A DNA stretch of 64,000 nt, from the NCBI RefSeq assembly GCF_046707225.1, contig NZ_JBJKOP010000036.1, positions 124,001 through 188,000 of the forward strand, written 5' to 3'. Below are positions 1 to 8,107 of the stretch, piece by piece. Position numbers and translations under genes: made by a program. The notes under the pieces are model-generated. The model searched no databases and was not told the DNA's origin. It saw nothing but the letters and a program-made list of their open reading frames with translations. Position 1 is the stretch's first letter; every line of letters starts with the position of its first letter. The DNA comes from Caproicibacter sp046707225 (GTDB lineage: Bacteria; Bacillota; Clostridia; Oscillospirales; Acutalibacteraceae).

Positions 1-2
1 TG

Positions 3-950
3 GACACGGAGGAGACTCTGGAGGAAGCGCTTCAGGGAATCGCCGACGAATATCTGGAGGATTTTGGCCTGACGCGCGGAGAAATTTCGGACTCCCTCGT
101 TCGCCTGATGGAAAAGGACCGGGAGGAAGAGTCCGGGGGCCGGGTCGCCGTCAGGGAACTGACCGTCCTTCCCGGACTTGATAAATCCGGAAAAGCGGAG
201 CAGTCGGGCTTTACGGTGCGCCGTGGCGAAATTGTCGCCGTCGTCGGGCCGACCGGTTCCGGGAAAAGCCGCCTTCTGGGAGACATCGAATGCCTTGCCC
301 AGAGCGACACGCCGACGGAAAGGAGCATTCTGATCAACGGTGAAATTCCGGACGACGCCTGTCGCTTTGCGCTTGGCGGACGCCTAATTTCACAGCTTTC
401 GCAGAACATGAATTTTGTCATCGACCTGTCGATCCGCGACTTTTTAACCATGCATGCGCAAAGCCGCATGGTCAAACAGGCGGACGACAGAATCGAGGAG
501 GTCTTTCTTTGCGCAAACCGGCTGTCCGGGGAACCGTTCCAAATGGATTCCGGCGTCACGCAGTTGAGCGGGGGCCAGTCCCGGGCGCTGATGATCGCCG
601 ACGCCGCAATCCTCAGCAATTCCCCGATCGTGCTGATCGACGAGATTGAGAACGCGGGAATCGACCGGGAACAGGCCGTCAGGCTTCTTGCCGAGCAAGA
701 AAAAATTGTGTTTCTTTCAACGCACGATCCGCTTTTGGCCCTTTCGGCCGACCGCAGGGTGGTCATCCGAAACGGGGGCGTTTACCGGGTGCTGGAAACG
801 TCCCGGCAGGAAAGAAGCAACCTTGCGGTGATCGAACGGGAGGACCGGAAGCTGATGGAGCTTCGCCGGTCCATCCGCCTTGGCGGCCGGCTGGATTTCG
901 ACATGGAAGCTTTTTTTCACGGGATTCAGGGTTCGGCGCAAAGAACTTGA
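3..950 (+). CDS. ABC-type ATP-binding protein (5' end outside window)
   Basis: The frame is open from the left edge of the window, so the gene is partial; the first internal ATG (108) has no ribosome binding site and is unlikely to be the start. An ATPase of ABC type: Walker A GPTGSGKS (about nt 246-269), signature LSGGQSRAL, Walker B IVLIDEIE and the switch histidine in FLSTHDPLL are all intact. The visible N-terminus is acidic and unlike a standard transporter ATPase. The next gene, 21 bp downstream, is a substrate-binding-protein fold without a signal peptide, and no membrane permease is visible, so a non-transport role such as metal or cofactor handling is possible but is only inference. 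ATPase assignment is firm; substrate unknown. Confidence 0.85.
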   Translation, partial: DTEETLEEALQGIADEYLEDFGLTRGEISDSLVRLMEKDREEESGGRVAVRELTVLPGLDKSGKAEQSGFTVRRGEIVAVVGPTGSGKSRLLGDIECLAQSDTPTERSILINGEIPDDACRFALGGRLISQLSQNMNFVIDLSIRDFLTMHAQSRMVKQADDRIEEVFLCANRLSGEPFQMDSGVTQLSGGQSRALMIADAAILSNSPIVLIDEIENAGIDREQAVRLLAEQEKIVFLSTHDPLLALSADRRVVIRNGGVYRVLETSRQERSNLAVIEREDRKLMELRRSIRLGGRLDFDMEAFFHGIQGSAQRT

Positions 951-971
951 AATAAAAAGGAGGATACGAGT

Positions 972-1991
972 ATGAGTCAAATGGTCAAAACCGGCGAGGC
1001 CTGCTCCAGCATCATCGCGGACAGCGGACTGGACTTTATCGGTCAGGTTCTGTGCCCGATGAAAGCCAATTTTAAACAGGGCTACGACGAAGTGGCGGAA
1101 CGGTATAAGAAGGAAACAGGATGTGCTTTTTACAGCTATGTTCCAACCGTCTGCGGGAGCAAGGGAGACCGGAACGAAGCGACGGCCGGAGATATCCTGA
1201 AGTACCTGACCATTGACGATCTTCCGGGTATGATCGCCTCGTTCGGACTGGGGGATTACTTTTCCTCACAGTTCCGCGAGCGTTTTCTGAAACAGGGTTA
1301 TTTTGAGTCCATCAAAAGGAACGGTTTGAGCTCGGCCTTTGAAGAAGCGGGAATTGACGACCCATCCGGCGAGTTTTACATTTATTCCGGGTATCCCGCC
1401 GTATTTCTGGTGGACCGGAAAAAGCTCGGCGATCTACCGGTTCCCCGCAAATGGGAGGATCTGCTCAGCCCCGTTTACCGCGATAACATCACCATCGGGG
1501 GAGCACATGGCATGGTTTCCCAAACACTTCTGCTTTACCTGTACAAGATGTTTGGGGATGAAGGGCTCAAAATGCTGGAACCGAATGTCCGTCAGGCGAT
1601 GCACCCCTCGGAAATGGCGAAACTTGCGGGCACATCTGCCAAAGCGGGCACCGCCGTCTACGTCATTATGCTGTTTTTTGGAAAAGCCTGCGGCAAGACA
1701 GACCGCACGGAGCTTGTCTGGCCGCAGGACGGCGCAATTTTCGATCCCGCTTTTATTTTGGTCAAAAAAGGCATGACGGAGAAGTATCAGGTGCTGATCG
1801 ATTATATCACCGGTGAACGGTACGGGAAGATTTCCGCCGCAAACAGTTTTCCGGTGACGACTCCTCTGGTAAGAAATCCCCTGCCTGAAGGAGCAAAGCT
1901 GCAATGGCTGGGGTGGGATTTTATTAACTCCCACTGTATGGAAGAGGTTGTTGGCCATGTGACGGAACCGTTTCAAAAGTTTTTAATTTAA
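972..1991 (+). CDS. Periplasmic-binding-protein-like protein lacking a signal peptide
   Basis: A 339-residue protein resembling the extracellular solute-binding proteins of iron/putrescine-type ABC systems, with motifs such as FYIYSGYPAVFLVDRKKLG and a C-terminal domain typical of type 2 binding proteins. The ATG follows a strong AAGGAGG site. Unusually, the N-terminus (MSQMVKTGEACSSIIADSG) has neither a hydrophobic signal segment nor a lipobox, so the protein should stay in the cytoplasm. It carries scattered cysteines (ACSS, LCPM, TVCGS, ACGK). It is co-transcribed with the ABC ATPase before it. A cytosolic binding protein paired with an ABC ATPase suggests ligand delivery inside the cell rather than uptake; that is inference. 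Confidence 0.7.
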   Translation: MSQMVKTGEACSSIIADSGLDFIGQVLCPMKANFKQGYDEVAERYKKETGCAFYSYVPTVCGSKGDRNEATAGDILKYLTIDDLPGMIASFGLGDYFSSQFRERFLKQGYFESIKRNGLSSAFEEAGIDDPSGEFYIYSGYPAVFLVDRKKLGDLPVPRKWEDLLSPVYRDNITIGGAHGMVSQTLLLYLYKMFGDEGLKMLEPNVRQAMHPSEMAKLAGTSAKAGTAVYVIMLFFGKACGKTDRTELVWPQDGAIFDPAFILVKKGMTEKYQVLIDYITGERYGKISAANSFPVTTPLVRNPLPEGAKLQWLGWDFINSHCMEEVVGHVTEPFQKFLI

Positions 1992-2007
1992 GCAGAGGTG
2001 TTTTGGC

Positions 2008-2070
2008 ATGTAGGTTCTTGAGGCGCTGGAGAATCGGGATATCTGGGGCACGCCGGTTTTCTTGGGGTAA
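2008..2070 (+). pseudogene. Aborted short reading frame with stop at codon 2
   Basis: After a plausible binding site (CAGAGGTG) comes ATG followed at once by TAG, then 18 sense codons reading VLEALENRDIWGTPVFLG and TAA. The peptide looks like the start of a real protein, so this may be the remnant of a third gene of the upstream operon whose body has been lost. It could also be chance. No function is assigned. Confidence 0.3.
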
Positions 2071-2125
2071 GTCAAAAGGCCGGTAATAGCTTCAAAGAAA
2101 GCTAGAAAGCATACAATAAAAACAT

Positions 2126-2680
2126 TTAGTCAGAGCTTATTGGCGAACCACAATATTCGCATTCACCCACTGATCCCTTTACAATTTGGTTCTGAGCGCC
2201 GCAGTTTTTGCATATAACGACCTGTGTTTCACTGCTTGGAACTGTATCCTCATTGCTGGCAGCCGAAGCGACTCTCCCTCGAAAAGCAATGCTGTTTGTT
2301 GTTTGATCAATATATGCACCTACAAAATATTTTTTATCAATCATATATTTCATATCTTCAAAGACAAAATTCACCGGCATTTGAACCATATTTGCAATTT
2401 GATCAATACTGGTCTGATTTTGATTTGCTATGACGGCTATGTATTCTCTGAACCTTCGAATCCTGTCTTTTGTCTTTTTACCATAGACAATCAGTAGAAC
2501 ACCCAAGGCGATAAAGATCAGGCAAAAAATAATATAGCCTGCTTTCTCTGTCACAGCGGATACTCCAAATAAACCAATTAGAAATAATAAAGCGTTGATC
2601 CACCCGACTATTGTTGAAACTTTACCGAGTATTGCTGCTACCATTACTGCGGATTTCGATGTATGTGTAGTTTGTCCCAC
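2126..2680 (-). CDS. Two-helix membrane protein with C-terminal zinc ribbon
   Basis: A 184-residue protein, probable GTG start (MGQTTHTSK) with AAAGGGG upstream. Residues about 13-68 form two hydrophobic helices. Residues about 78-130 look like a small helical or winged-helix domain (YIAVIANQNQTSIDQIANM...), and the C-terminus is a zinc ribbon, CKNCGAQ...CEYCGSPI. The family is not recognised by name. It is the last gene of an AT-rich minus-strand group with an unrelated membrane protein and an SPFH/zinc-ribbon protein, and the shared zinc ribbon suggests the products act together at the membrane. Function unknown. Confidence 0.75.
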   Translation of the reverse strand: MGQTTHTSKSAVMVAAILGKVSTIVGWINALLFLIGLFGVSAVTEKAGYIIFCLIFIALGVLLIVYGKKTKDRIRRFREYIAVIANQNQTSIDQIANMVQMPVNFVFEDMKYMIDKKYFVGAYIDQTTNSIAFRGRVASAASNEDTVPSSETQVVICKNCGAQNQIVKGSVGECEYCGSPISSD

Positions 2681-2731
2681 CTTAAAATGCCCCTTTCTTA
2701 AACTGCGCGGCTAACTGGTTTCTTTTTTTAA

Positions 2732-3220
2732 TCAGAATTCGTTCAGCTGGTGTGAATCATTCATTTTACACTTATCATTTATCAATATGAACACGATATT
2801 TTCACTCTTCTGCAAAATGCTTTCATTGCTGCTTTTACCGGATAAAGCTGAAGATGCGAGTGAAATTCCAATGACTGCAACCGCAGCTAAGGCCATCACT
2901 ATGACTTGAGTTGTAATCAGGCCATTAAGCCCCACCCCAAACAGCGGCTTATAAAAAACTGAAACTAAAATTGAAGTAAGCCAGTAAATACCCAGCGTTG
3001 TAGAAACACCTGCGGTCAAAGGCAATTTATTCTTATTGGTCTTGTTGGCCGGTGCAGTTCCAATAAAAAATGATACCTCTGAAATAAGTACGAAAGTCAG
3101 CGCTACATAATCAATCAACGATTTCTGACTAAATCCGAATCCGACAAAAAACACAATTAGAGTCACAAAAAGAACAATGCACGCCAGAGCCAAAAGAATA
3201 TAGCGTGCTGTTTTGCTCAA
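2732..3220 (-). CDS. Small four-helix membrane protein, unknown
   Basis: A 162-residue protein that probably starts at TTG (MSKTARYILL) behind AGAGGG. Four hydrophobic stretches are visible: about residues 7-28, 37-55, 70-90 and 100-125, followed by a polar tail (KCKMNDSHQLNEF). No family is recognised. It sits between the zinc-ribbon membrane protein and the SPFH protein in the same orientation and shares their AT-rich codon use, unlike the GC-richer genes on either side. Confidence 0.65.
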   Translation of the reverse strand: MSKTARYILLALACIVLFVTLIVFFVGFGFSQKSLIDYVALTFVLISEVSFFIGTAPANKTNKNKLPLTAGVSTTLGIYWLTSILVSVFYKPLFGVGLNGLITTQVIVMALAAVAVIGISLASSALSGKSSNESILQKSENIVFILINDKCKMNDSHQLNEF

Positions 3221-3274
3221 AAGATCATCCCTCTGCTTTCATATGCAAAATATAGGAAACTGATTGCCGCCATT

Positions 3275-4588
3275 TTATAACTTTGCTCCACATTCCGGGC
3301 AGAATTTAGGTGCCCCGCTTATTTCCTGGCCGCAATTTAGACATTTTTTTATGATGGAAATCCCACACTCCGGGCAGAACTTTGCCTTTTCATTTTCGAT
3401 CAGAGCACCGCAGCCGGGGCATTTACGCGGCAGCACGTATCCGCATTCGGGGCATACGGTTGCGCCTTCTTTCAGATCGGCTTTGCATTTTGGGCACGGA
3501 GTATACACATTCCCGCACTCGATACAGAATTTGGCGGTCGCAGGGAATTTTGCTCCGCAGTTACTGCAGACGATTAAATCTGGGGTACTTTGAGTATGCT
3601 GTTTTTCTGCATCACTTTTATAGTTTAATACATCACAGCCGCATTTGCCGCAGAAACGCTGATCTTTATCGATTTCCGTGTTGCAATTCGGGCAGAATTT
3701 TTTCTCTGTTATATTAAGGGTGCGCGACATGTTGGACATTTGCGTCCCCAGGCCTCCGCCTACCCCAAGACCCATGCCCAAGCCGAGCCCTGCGCCCATG
3801 ATTCCTCCTGATGTTCCCTGATTTGTTGCCGCCCCCTCAAGGGTATCGAATGAACGCTCCTGTGTGTAATTGTATCCGACGATATCCATTTCAGCCCGTT
3901 TGGCGAGAGCGTCCTTCAATTTCATTACGGCCGGGTCATCTTCGGGCACACTGATATCATTTATGTAGAAATTGACCAGCTTGATTCCGTATTCCTCCAG
4001 AGCAGGAAGAATTTCCCGGCTTAATTCATCAGACAATTCACTAAGATAAGCATTTATTTCGAGTACGCTGATTTGCTTATGTATTAAATAGGACGATATC
4101 GAATCTTTTACCTTTGTTAAATACAATCCTCTGAAATATTTAATCAGGTCGGCCTTGTTAAATTCAGGTACTGTTCCAACGAGTTTTATCAAAAACCTTC
4201 TAGAATCTTCAATCTGAATACCGAATTGACCGAATGAACGCAGGGGTATAAATACCTTGTATTTAGGATCCTGCAGTTGTATAGGGGTTGCAGTTCCCCA
4301 TTTGATATCCAGAGAATTAATTTTATTAACATACCATACTTCAGCAGTGAATGGAGAACGACCTCCGAAAGGCAGATTAATAATTTTGCTCAAAATAGGT
4401 ATGTTGGCTGTTTCCAATGTATGCCTGCCACTTGTAAAGAGGTCTAAGGCCTGCCCTCCCTTAAATAGGATCGCTTCCTGAGCTTCGTTTACAATAAGTT
4501 GTGTCCAGGTTCCCAACTCCTCGCTTGGAAATTTCCAAGCAAACACATCCGGATTACCATTGTATTTGACAACCTCTACGATAGCCAT
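3275..4588 (-). CDS. SPFH-domain protein with five tandem zinc ribbons (YdjI-like)
   Basis: A 437-residue protein. The ATG at 4588 has GGAG upstream; the frame is open 36 codons further but with no initiation site. Residues about 1-260 are an SPFH/band-7-type domain of the kind annotated as virion core protein in Firmicutes. Then comes a glycine-rich linker (GAGLGLGMGLGVGGGLG) and five consecutive CxxC...CxxC zinc ribbons, ending FCPECGAKL. Bacillus YdjI has the same SPFH plus zinc-ribbon plan and belongs to a membrane-stress operon; a similar role here is inference. It is transcribed first, ahead of two membrane-protein genes. The number of ribbons is notable. Confidence 0.82.
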   Translation of the reverse strand: MAIVEVVKYNGNPDVFAWKFPSEELGTWTQLIVNEAQEAILFKGGQALDLFTSGRHTLETANIPILSKIINLPFGGRSPFTAEVWYVNKINSLDIKWGTATPIQLQDPKYKVFIPLRSFGQFGIQIEDSRRFLIKLVGTVPEFNKADLIKYFRGLYLTKVKDSISSYLIHKQISVLEINAYLSELSDELSREILPALEEYGIKLVNFYINDISVPEDDPAVMKLKDALAKRAEMDIVGYNYTQERSFDTLEGAATNQGTSGGIMGAGLGLGMGLGVGGGLGTQMSNMSRTLNITEKKFCPNCNTEIDKDQRFCGKCGCDVLNYKSDAEKQHTQSTPDLIVCSNCGAKFPATAKFCIECGNVYTPCPKCKADLKEGATVCPECGYVLPRKCPGCGALIENEKAKFCPECGISIIKKCLNCGQEISGAPKFCPECGAKL

Positions 4589-4667
4589 GTCCTCACTCCT
4601 AAGAATATTATTAGACTGTTGCAATAATGGCAATGATTGATACAAAATCGGTTTATCATATATACGA

Positions 4668-4696
4668 ATTATAGCATAATTATTGTGTCGGTACAA
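4668..4696 (-). promoter_or_regulatory. Promoter of the SPFH/zinc-ribbon group
   Basis: On the minus strand TTGTAC and TATAAT are separated by exactly 17 bp, about 80 bp before the SPFH start. Sigma-A type. Confidence 0.65.
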
Positions 4697-4744
4697 TTAT
4701 ATAGTCAGTTTTTACCTGTTTCGGAAAATAGCCTCGAAAATGGA

Positions 4745-4778
4745 CAAAAAAAGCCCGCAGGCCCCAGAGCCATGCGGG
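4745..4778 (-). terminator. Rho-independent terminator of tRNA-Ala
   Basis: On the minus strand a CCCGCA/TGCGGG stem is followed by C and a seven-T run, just after the tRNA 3' end. Confidence 0.75.
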
Positions 4779-4786
4779 TTTCGTTA

Positions 4787-4862
4787 TGGTGGAGCATAGC
4801 GGGATCGAACCGCTGACCTCCACACTGCCAGTGTGGCGCTCTCCCAGCTGAGCTAATGCCCC
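4787..4862 (-). tRNA. tRNA-Ala (anticodon GGC)
   Basis: A 76-nt cloverleaf on the minus strand: acceptor GGGGCAT pairs with ATGCTCC, the anticodon stem CCACA/TGTGG closes a loop CTGGCAG with anticodon GGC, the T-arm contains GTTCGATCC, and CCA is encoded. The acceptor has the G3:U70 pair that defines alanine identity. It has its own promoter (TTGCAA, 17 bp, TATTAT at 4892-4920) and terminator, so it is a single-gene unit. Confidence 0.95.
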
Positions 4863-4891
4863 AAATGCCTTATTTTTCAGACAGCTTTGTT

Positions 4892-4920
4892 ATAATATCA
4901 TATTCGCCTTTTTTTTGCAA
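4892..4920 (-). promoter_or_regulatory. Promoter of tRNA-Ala
   Basis: Minus-strand TTGCAA, 17-bp spacer, TATTAT, about 30 bp upstream of the mature tRNA 5' end. Confidence 0.7.
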
Positions 4921-4965
4921 GAGCTATTCGGATATTTTTTAAAAAATCGGATAACAGGAATGAAA

Positions 4966-4994
4966 TTGAAAAAATATGGAAATCGTGATAAAAT
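4966..4994 (+). promoter_or_regulatory. Promoter of the CNNM/CorC gene
   Basis: TTGAAA and TAAAAT separated by 17 bp, 30 bp before the start codon at 5024. Confidence 0.7.
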
Positions 4995-5023
4995 AAAAAA
5001 TAAAAATCCAAAAGGGGATCTGC

Positions 5024-6292
5024 ATGACATACCAAATCTTATTGATTTTAGCGTTCACGCTGATGTCGGCCTTTTTTTCTGCCAGCGAAACAGCGTTTAC
5101 AACTCTGAATAAAGTGAGAATTAAAAGTTTAGCGAATAACGGGAACGAGCGTGCCGCCGCCGCCTTTCATCTGGTGGAAAATTACGACAGTCTGCTTTCC
5201 ACGATTCTGATCGGCAACAATATTGTCAATATTGCGGGCGCTTCCATTGCGACGATTGTCTTTACAAACTTATACGGGAGCGCAGGCGTTACGATTTCCA
5301 CCGCCGCCATGACGGTGATCGTATTGATTTTGGGGGAGATATCCCCAAAGTTTCTTGCCAAGGAAAGCCCCGAAAGTTTTGCGCTTTCGGCTACACCGGC
5401 GCTGACTTTTTTCGTTTTTCTTTTCACGCCCCTGAATTACATTTCCTCCTGGTGGAAGAAGCTGCTGGGGCATCTGTTTAAGCGCAAGGATGAAAAAAAA
5501 GTTACGCAGGAAGAGCTGATGACTTTTGTCGATGAAGCCCAGAATGACGGCGGCATCGATGAGCGCAACGGGGAGTTGATTCGCTCCGCAATAGAGTTTA
5601 ACGACCTTGATGCGAACGATATATTAACTCCAAGAGTTAATATCGTAGCGGTTGATCAAAAAACGCCTATGGAAAAAATCACCGAGCTGTTTTTAAATAC
5701 AAACTATTCGCGACTGCCGGTTTACGAGGAGTCTATTGATAATATTGTCGGCATGATCCATGAGAAAGATTATTTCCGGGCCTTGCACCGGGGCGAATCC
5801 AGTGTTTCACAGATTATAAAAAAGGTTTCTTATGTCGGCACAGGCATGAAGATTTCGGATCTTCTGCGGCTTTTACAGCAGGTAAAAACACATATGGCCG
5901 TTGTTGTCGACGAATTCGGCGGCACGGAAGGCATCGTGACGATGGAAGATATTCTGGAGGAGCTTGTAGGAGACATTTGGGATGAACATGACGAAGTGAT
6001 CGATTATTTTAAGGAAATAGACGATCTGACTTATGAAGTCAACTGCGCGGCGAACCTGGACGACATGTTCGATTTTTTTGACCTGAAGAAATCGGATGAC
6101 GAATTCGATTCCGTGACGGTCAGCGGCTGGGTGATGGAGCAGCTTGGAAAAATACCCGCCGCAGGGGACAATTTTGAATTCCAGAAAATAAAAATCACCG
6201 TATTGAAGGCTGCCGCCAGACACGCAACAATGGTATCGTTTCTGCTGCCGTGTCCGATCAATGAGGAACAGGACCGGAAAAACAGCGATTGA
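5024..6292 (+). CDS. Hemolysin-family CNNM/CorC protein
   Basis: A 422-residue protein of the CNNM (DUF21)-CBS-CorC_HlyC architecture, a family linked to Mg2+/Co2+ efflux or homeostasis (TlyC, CorB, YhdP relatives). The N-terminal DUF21 part holds hydrophobic helices and the family motif SASETAF near residue 20. Two CBS repeats follow (about 200-320, including PRVNIVAVDQKTPM and the VDEFGGTEGIVTMEDILEE motif), then a C-terminal CorC_HlyC domain. Full length for the family. ATG with AAAGGGG upstream. Its own promoter lies just before it and a TetR regulator follows 24 bp downstream. Confidence 0.9.
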   Translation: MTYQILLILAFTLMSAFFSASETAFTTLNKVRIKSLANNGNERAAAAFHLVENYDSLLSTILIGNNIVNIAGASIATIVFTNLYGSAGVTISTAAMTVIVLILGEISPKFLAKESPESFALSATPALTFFVFLFTPLNYISSWWKKLLGHLFKRKDEKKVTQEELMTFVDEAQNDGGIDERNGELIRSAIEFNDLDANDILTPRVNIVAVDQKTPMEKITELFLNTNYSRLPVYEESIDNIVGMIHEKDYFRALHRGESSVSQIIKKVSYVGTGMKISDLLRLLQQVKTHMAVVVDEFGGTEGIVTMEDILEELVGDIWDEHDEVIDYFKEIDDLTYEVNCAANLDDMFDFFDLKKSDDEFDSVTVSGWVMEQLGKIPAAGDNFEFQKIKITVLKAAARHATMVSFLLPCPINEEQDRKNSD

Positions 6293-6316
6293 TTTGTCGG
6301 AAAGCGGGGGGGGGTT

Positions 6317-6913
6317 ATGTCTGAGTCACTCATCACCAAAAAGGCGATTGCACAATCCGTCAAGGAACTCATGAAAAAAGAGGATCTCAGAAAAATATCG
6401 GTCGCAGACATTGTGCAGCACTGCGGAATCAACCGCCAGACGTTTTATTATCATTTTAAAGATAAGTATGATCTTGTAAACTGGATTTACTACAACGAGG
6501 TTGTTTCCGCTGTCTCCTCCCGCAAGACCTTTCAGGACTGGAGCGATGTTCTGCTCGAAATCCTTAGCATCATGAAAAGGGAAAAATTTTTTTACAGAAA
6601 CGCGTTGAATGTGACAGGGCAGAACGCTTTTCAGGATTATTTTTTCACTTTGACAAAAAGCCTGCTGGTCGAGATTGTCAATGCGGTGGAGGACGGGAAG
6701 GAAATTCAGAAAGCGGATAAGAATTTTATCGCCGAGTTCTATACATACGGCCTGGTCGGAATCGTAATACAGTGGGCTCGCAGCGGAATGAAAGAGCAGC
6801 CTCAGGAATTGGTGGACAGGTTGAAGTATTTTATCGACGACAGCAAAAAGGTTGCGGCCGCAAGATATTTGGGCGGAATCGCCGGCCAGTCCAAAAGGCC
6901 GGACCGGCGTTAA
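6317..6913 (+). CDS. TetR-family transcriptional regulator
   Basis: A 198-residue regulator with an N-terminal TetR helix-turn-helix (about residues 8-50, with ISVADIVQHCGINRQTFYYHF) and a helical ligand/dimer domain resembling the DhaS-like C-terminal type. The ATG follows a run of G that serves as binding site. Its 3' end overlaps the convergent radical-SAM-like gene by 4 bp. Target genes cannot be read from the sequence; the neighbouring opposite-strand gene is a natural candidate, but that is inference. Confidence 0.88.
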   Translation: MSESLITKKAIAQSVKELMKKEDLRKISVADIVQHCGINRQTFYYHFKDKYDLVNWIYYNEVVSAVSSRKTFQDWSDVLLEILSIMKREKFFYRNALNVTGQNAFQDYFFTLTKSLLVEIVNAVEDGKEIQKADKNFIAEFYTYGLVGIVIQWARSGMKEQPQELVDRLKYFIDDSKKVAAARYLGGIAGQSKRPDRR

Positions 6914-7878
6914 CACCAACGCGCCTGAGGGGTCCGGCAGTGGCGCTTGATCTTTTTGTCCGAAAAAATCAAATAACATCGCCCGCCTGATACAAACCGG
7001 TTCAGGATCATTCGGTCGGTTTCCGAACCGAGCAGCAACAGCGGCTTGCTGCGGGAAGTTAAGGAATATTTTATCAGCCTGTTTACGGCCAGACGGCAGG
7101 CGCCCGGCTGATCTCCCTGTTCCACAGCGTAATACCAGCCGAACAGACAGCCATACTTTGCCATACAGTTGATGAAGCCGTCGCTGCAGCATGATTTTGC
7201 TGTGGTGGAGCCTATTTCAGCAATATAGCCGAACAGGCATTTCTGCTTTTTTAAAATTTGAAAGAAACGGCTGCATTCCGCGACCATTTTTTCAGGCTCG
7301 ATCCGGGTGTTGATTCTCACGGATAAAATAATGTTTCCGGCCTTCGCAACCTCCCCTGCGAGGGCTTCATTGATATCGTTCCCATCCGCGGCGATATAAA
7401 AGACACAGTCCCTGTTTTTTCGGCATATGTCGAGAATCCTTTCACGAAAACGGAGAGGACGGCAACCGCAGAGGACGAAGAAATAGATTCCTGCTTCTTT
7501 TGCCGACGTTACCTTTTCGGAAAGCCGGTCGGGTGAAAACGGGAGAGACCCTTTCGGTCGGTTTTCCACGGCAACCCGCTCCGGGTCGGACGGAATGGCA
7601 ATACGGTTATAGCACATATTTGTACCGACGGTTTTTAAAATGAAATGGTCCACGTTGCGAACCATCGAGGTTATCATCCGGTAGAAGCAGCTTCTTGGAT
7701 TTTCCGCTTCGCGGCGTATTTTTGACATGATGCTTTCCCCGAACAGGTCTTCGGTCATGTAGCTGAACAAATCCACCGCGTGTTTCATGCTCCGGCGGGG
7801 GTCTTCCACAATTTTTCGAAGAGCAAGGTCTACGGTTGCCCCGATTGCGGCCCTCTTCATAACGGAATCGAAATTCAT
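6910..7878 (-). CDS. Radical-SAM-like protein lacking the CxxxCxxC motif
   Basis: A 322-residue protein. The ATG at 7878 (MNFDSVMKRAAIG) lies 8 bp after AGGGAG. From memory of the family it resembles clostridial radical SAM proteins that share an N-terminal helical region, a middle ending in GCLFGWYY and a late GGR.Y motif. Where that family carries its iron-sulfur CxxxCxxC this protein has no such motif: residues about 85-140 contain a lone Cys, then GIYFFVLCGCRPLRF. The C-terminal cysteine cluster is also missing; the protein stops shortly after GGRCYLIFSDKKIKRHC. I read it as a divergent or inactive homologue, possibly a pseudoenzyme. Family assignment is moderate, loss of the motif is directly visible. 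Confidence 0.6.
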   Translation of the reverse strand: MNFDSVMKRAAIGATVDLALRKIVEDPRRSMKHAVDLFSYMTEDLFGESIMSKIRREAENPRSCFYRMITSMVRNVDHFILKTVGTNMCYNRIAIPSDPERVAVENRPKGSLPFSPDRLSEKVTSAKEAGIYFFVLCGCRPLRFRERILDICRKNRDCVFYIAADGNDINEALAGEVAKAGNIILSVRINTRIEPEKMVAECSRFFQILKKQKCLFGYIAEIGSTTAKSCCSDGFINCMAKYGCLFGWYYAVEQGDQPGACRLAVNRLIKYSLTSRSKPLLLLGSETDRMILNRFVSGGRCYLIFSDKKIKRHCRTPQARWC

Positions 7879-8107
7879 GCTGATCACTCCCTTTTTAAAA
7901 TACCTTTTTGCCGAAAAGCATTAAATAGACAATTTCATAAAAGTGTCACATTTTTTTACAATTTTGTCGAATTAATATGACAGGCAGGGAAACTAAACAA
8001 GAAATCGGTAATTTGTATCTGTGATCTGTTAAAAATAAGGCTTTCCTCCCGCCGGCAATATGATATACTTTTATTGCGGGACTGAAAAAGTTGAGGTGTA
8101 TGTCGCT

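Noticed and set aside
3264..3593. Plus-strand frame with repeated HSGQN blocks, looking like a repeat protein
   Set aside because: It is the antisense reading of the tandem zinc ribbons of the SPFH gene; the repeats are shadows of CPECG codons.
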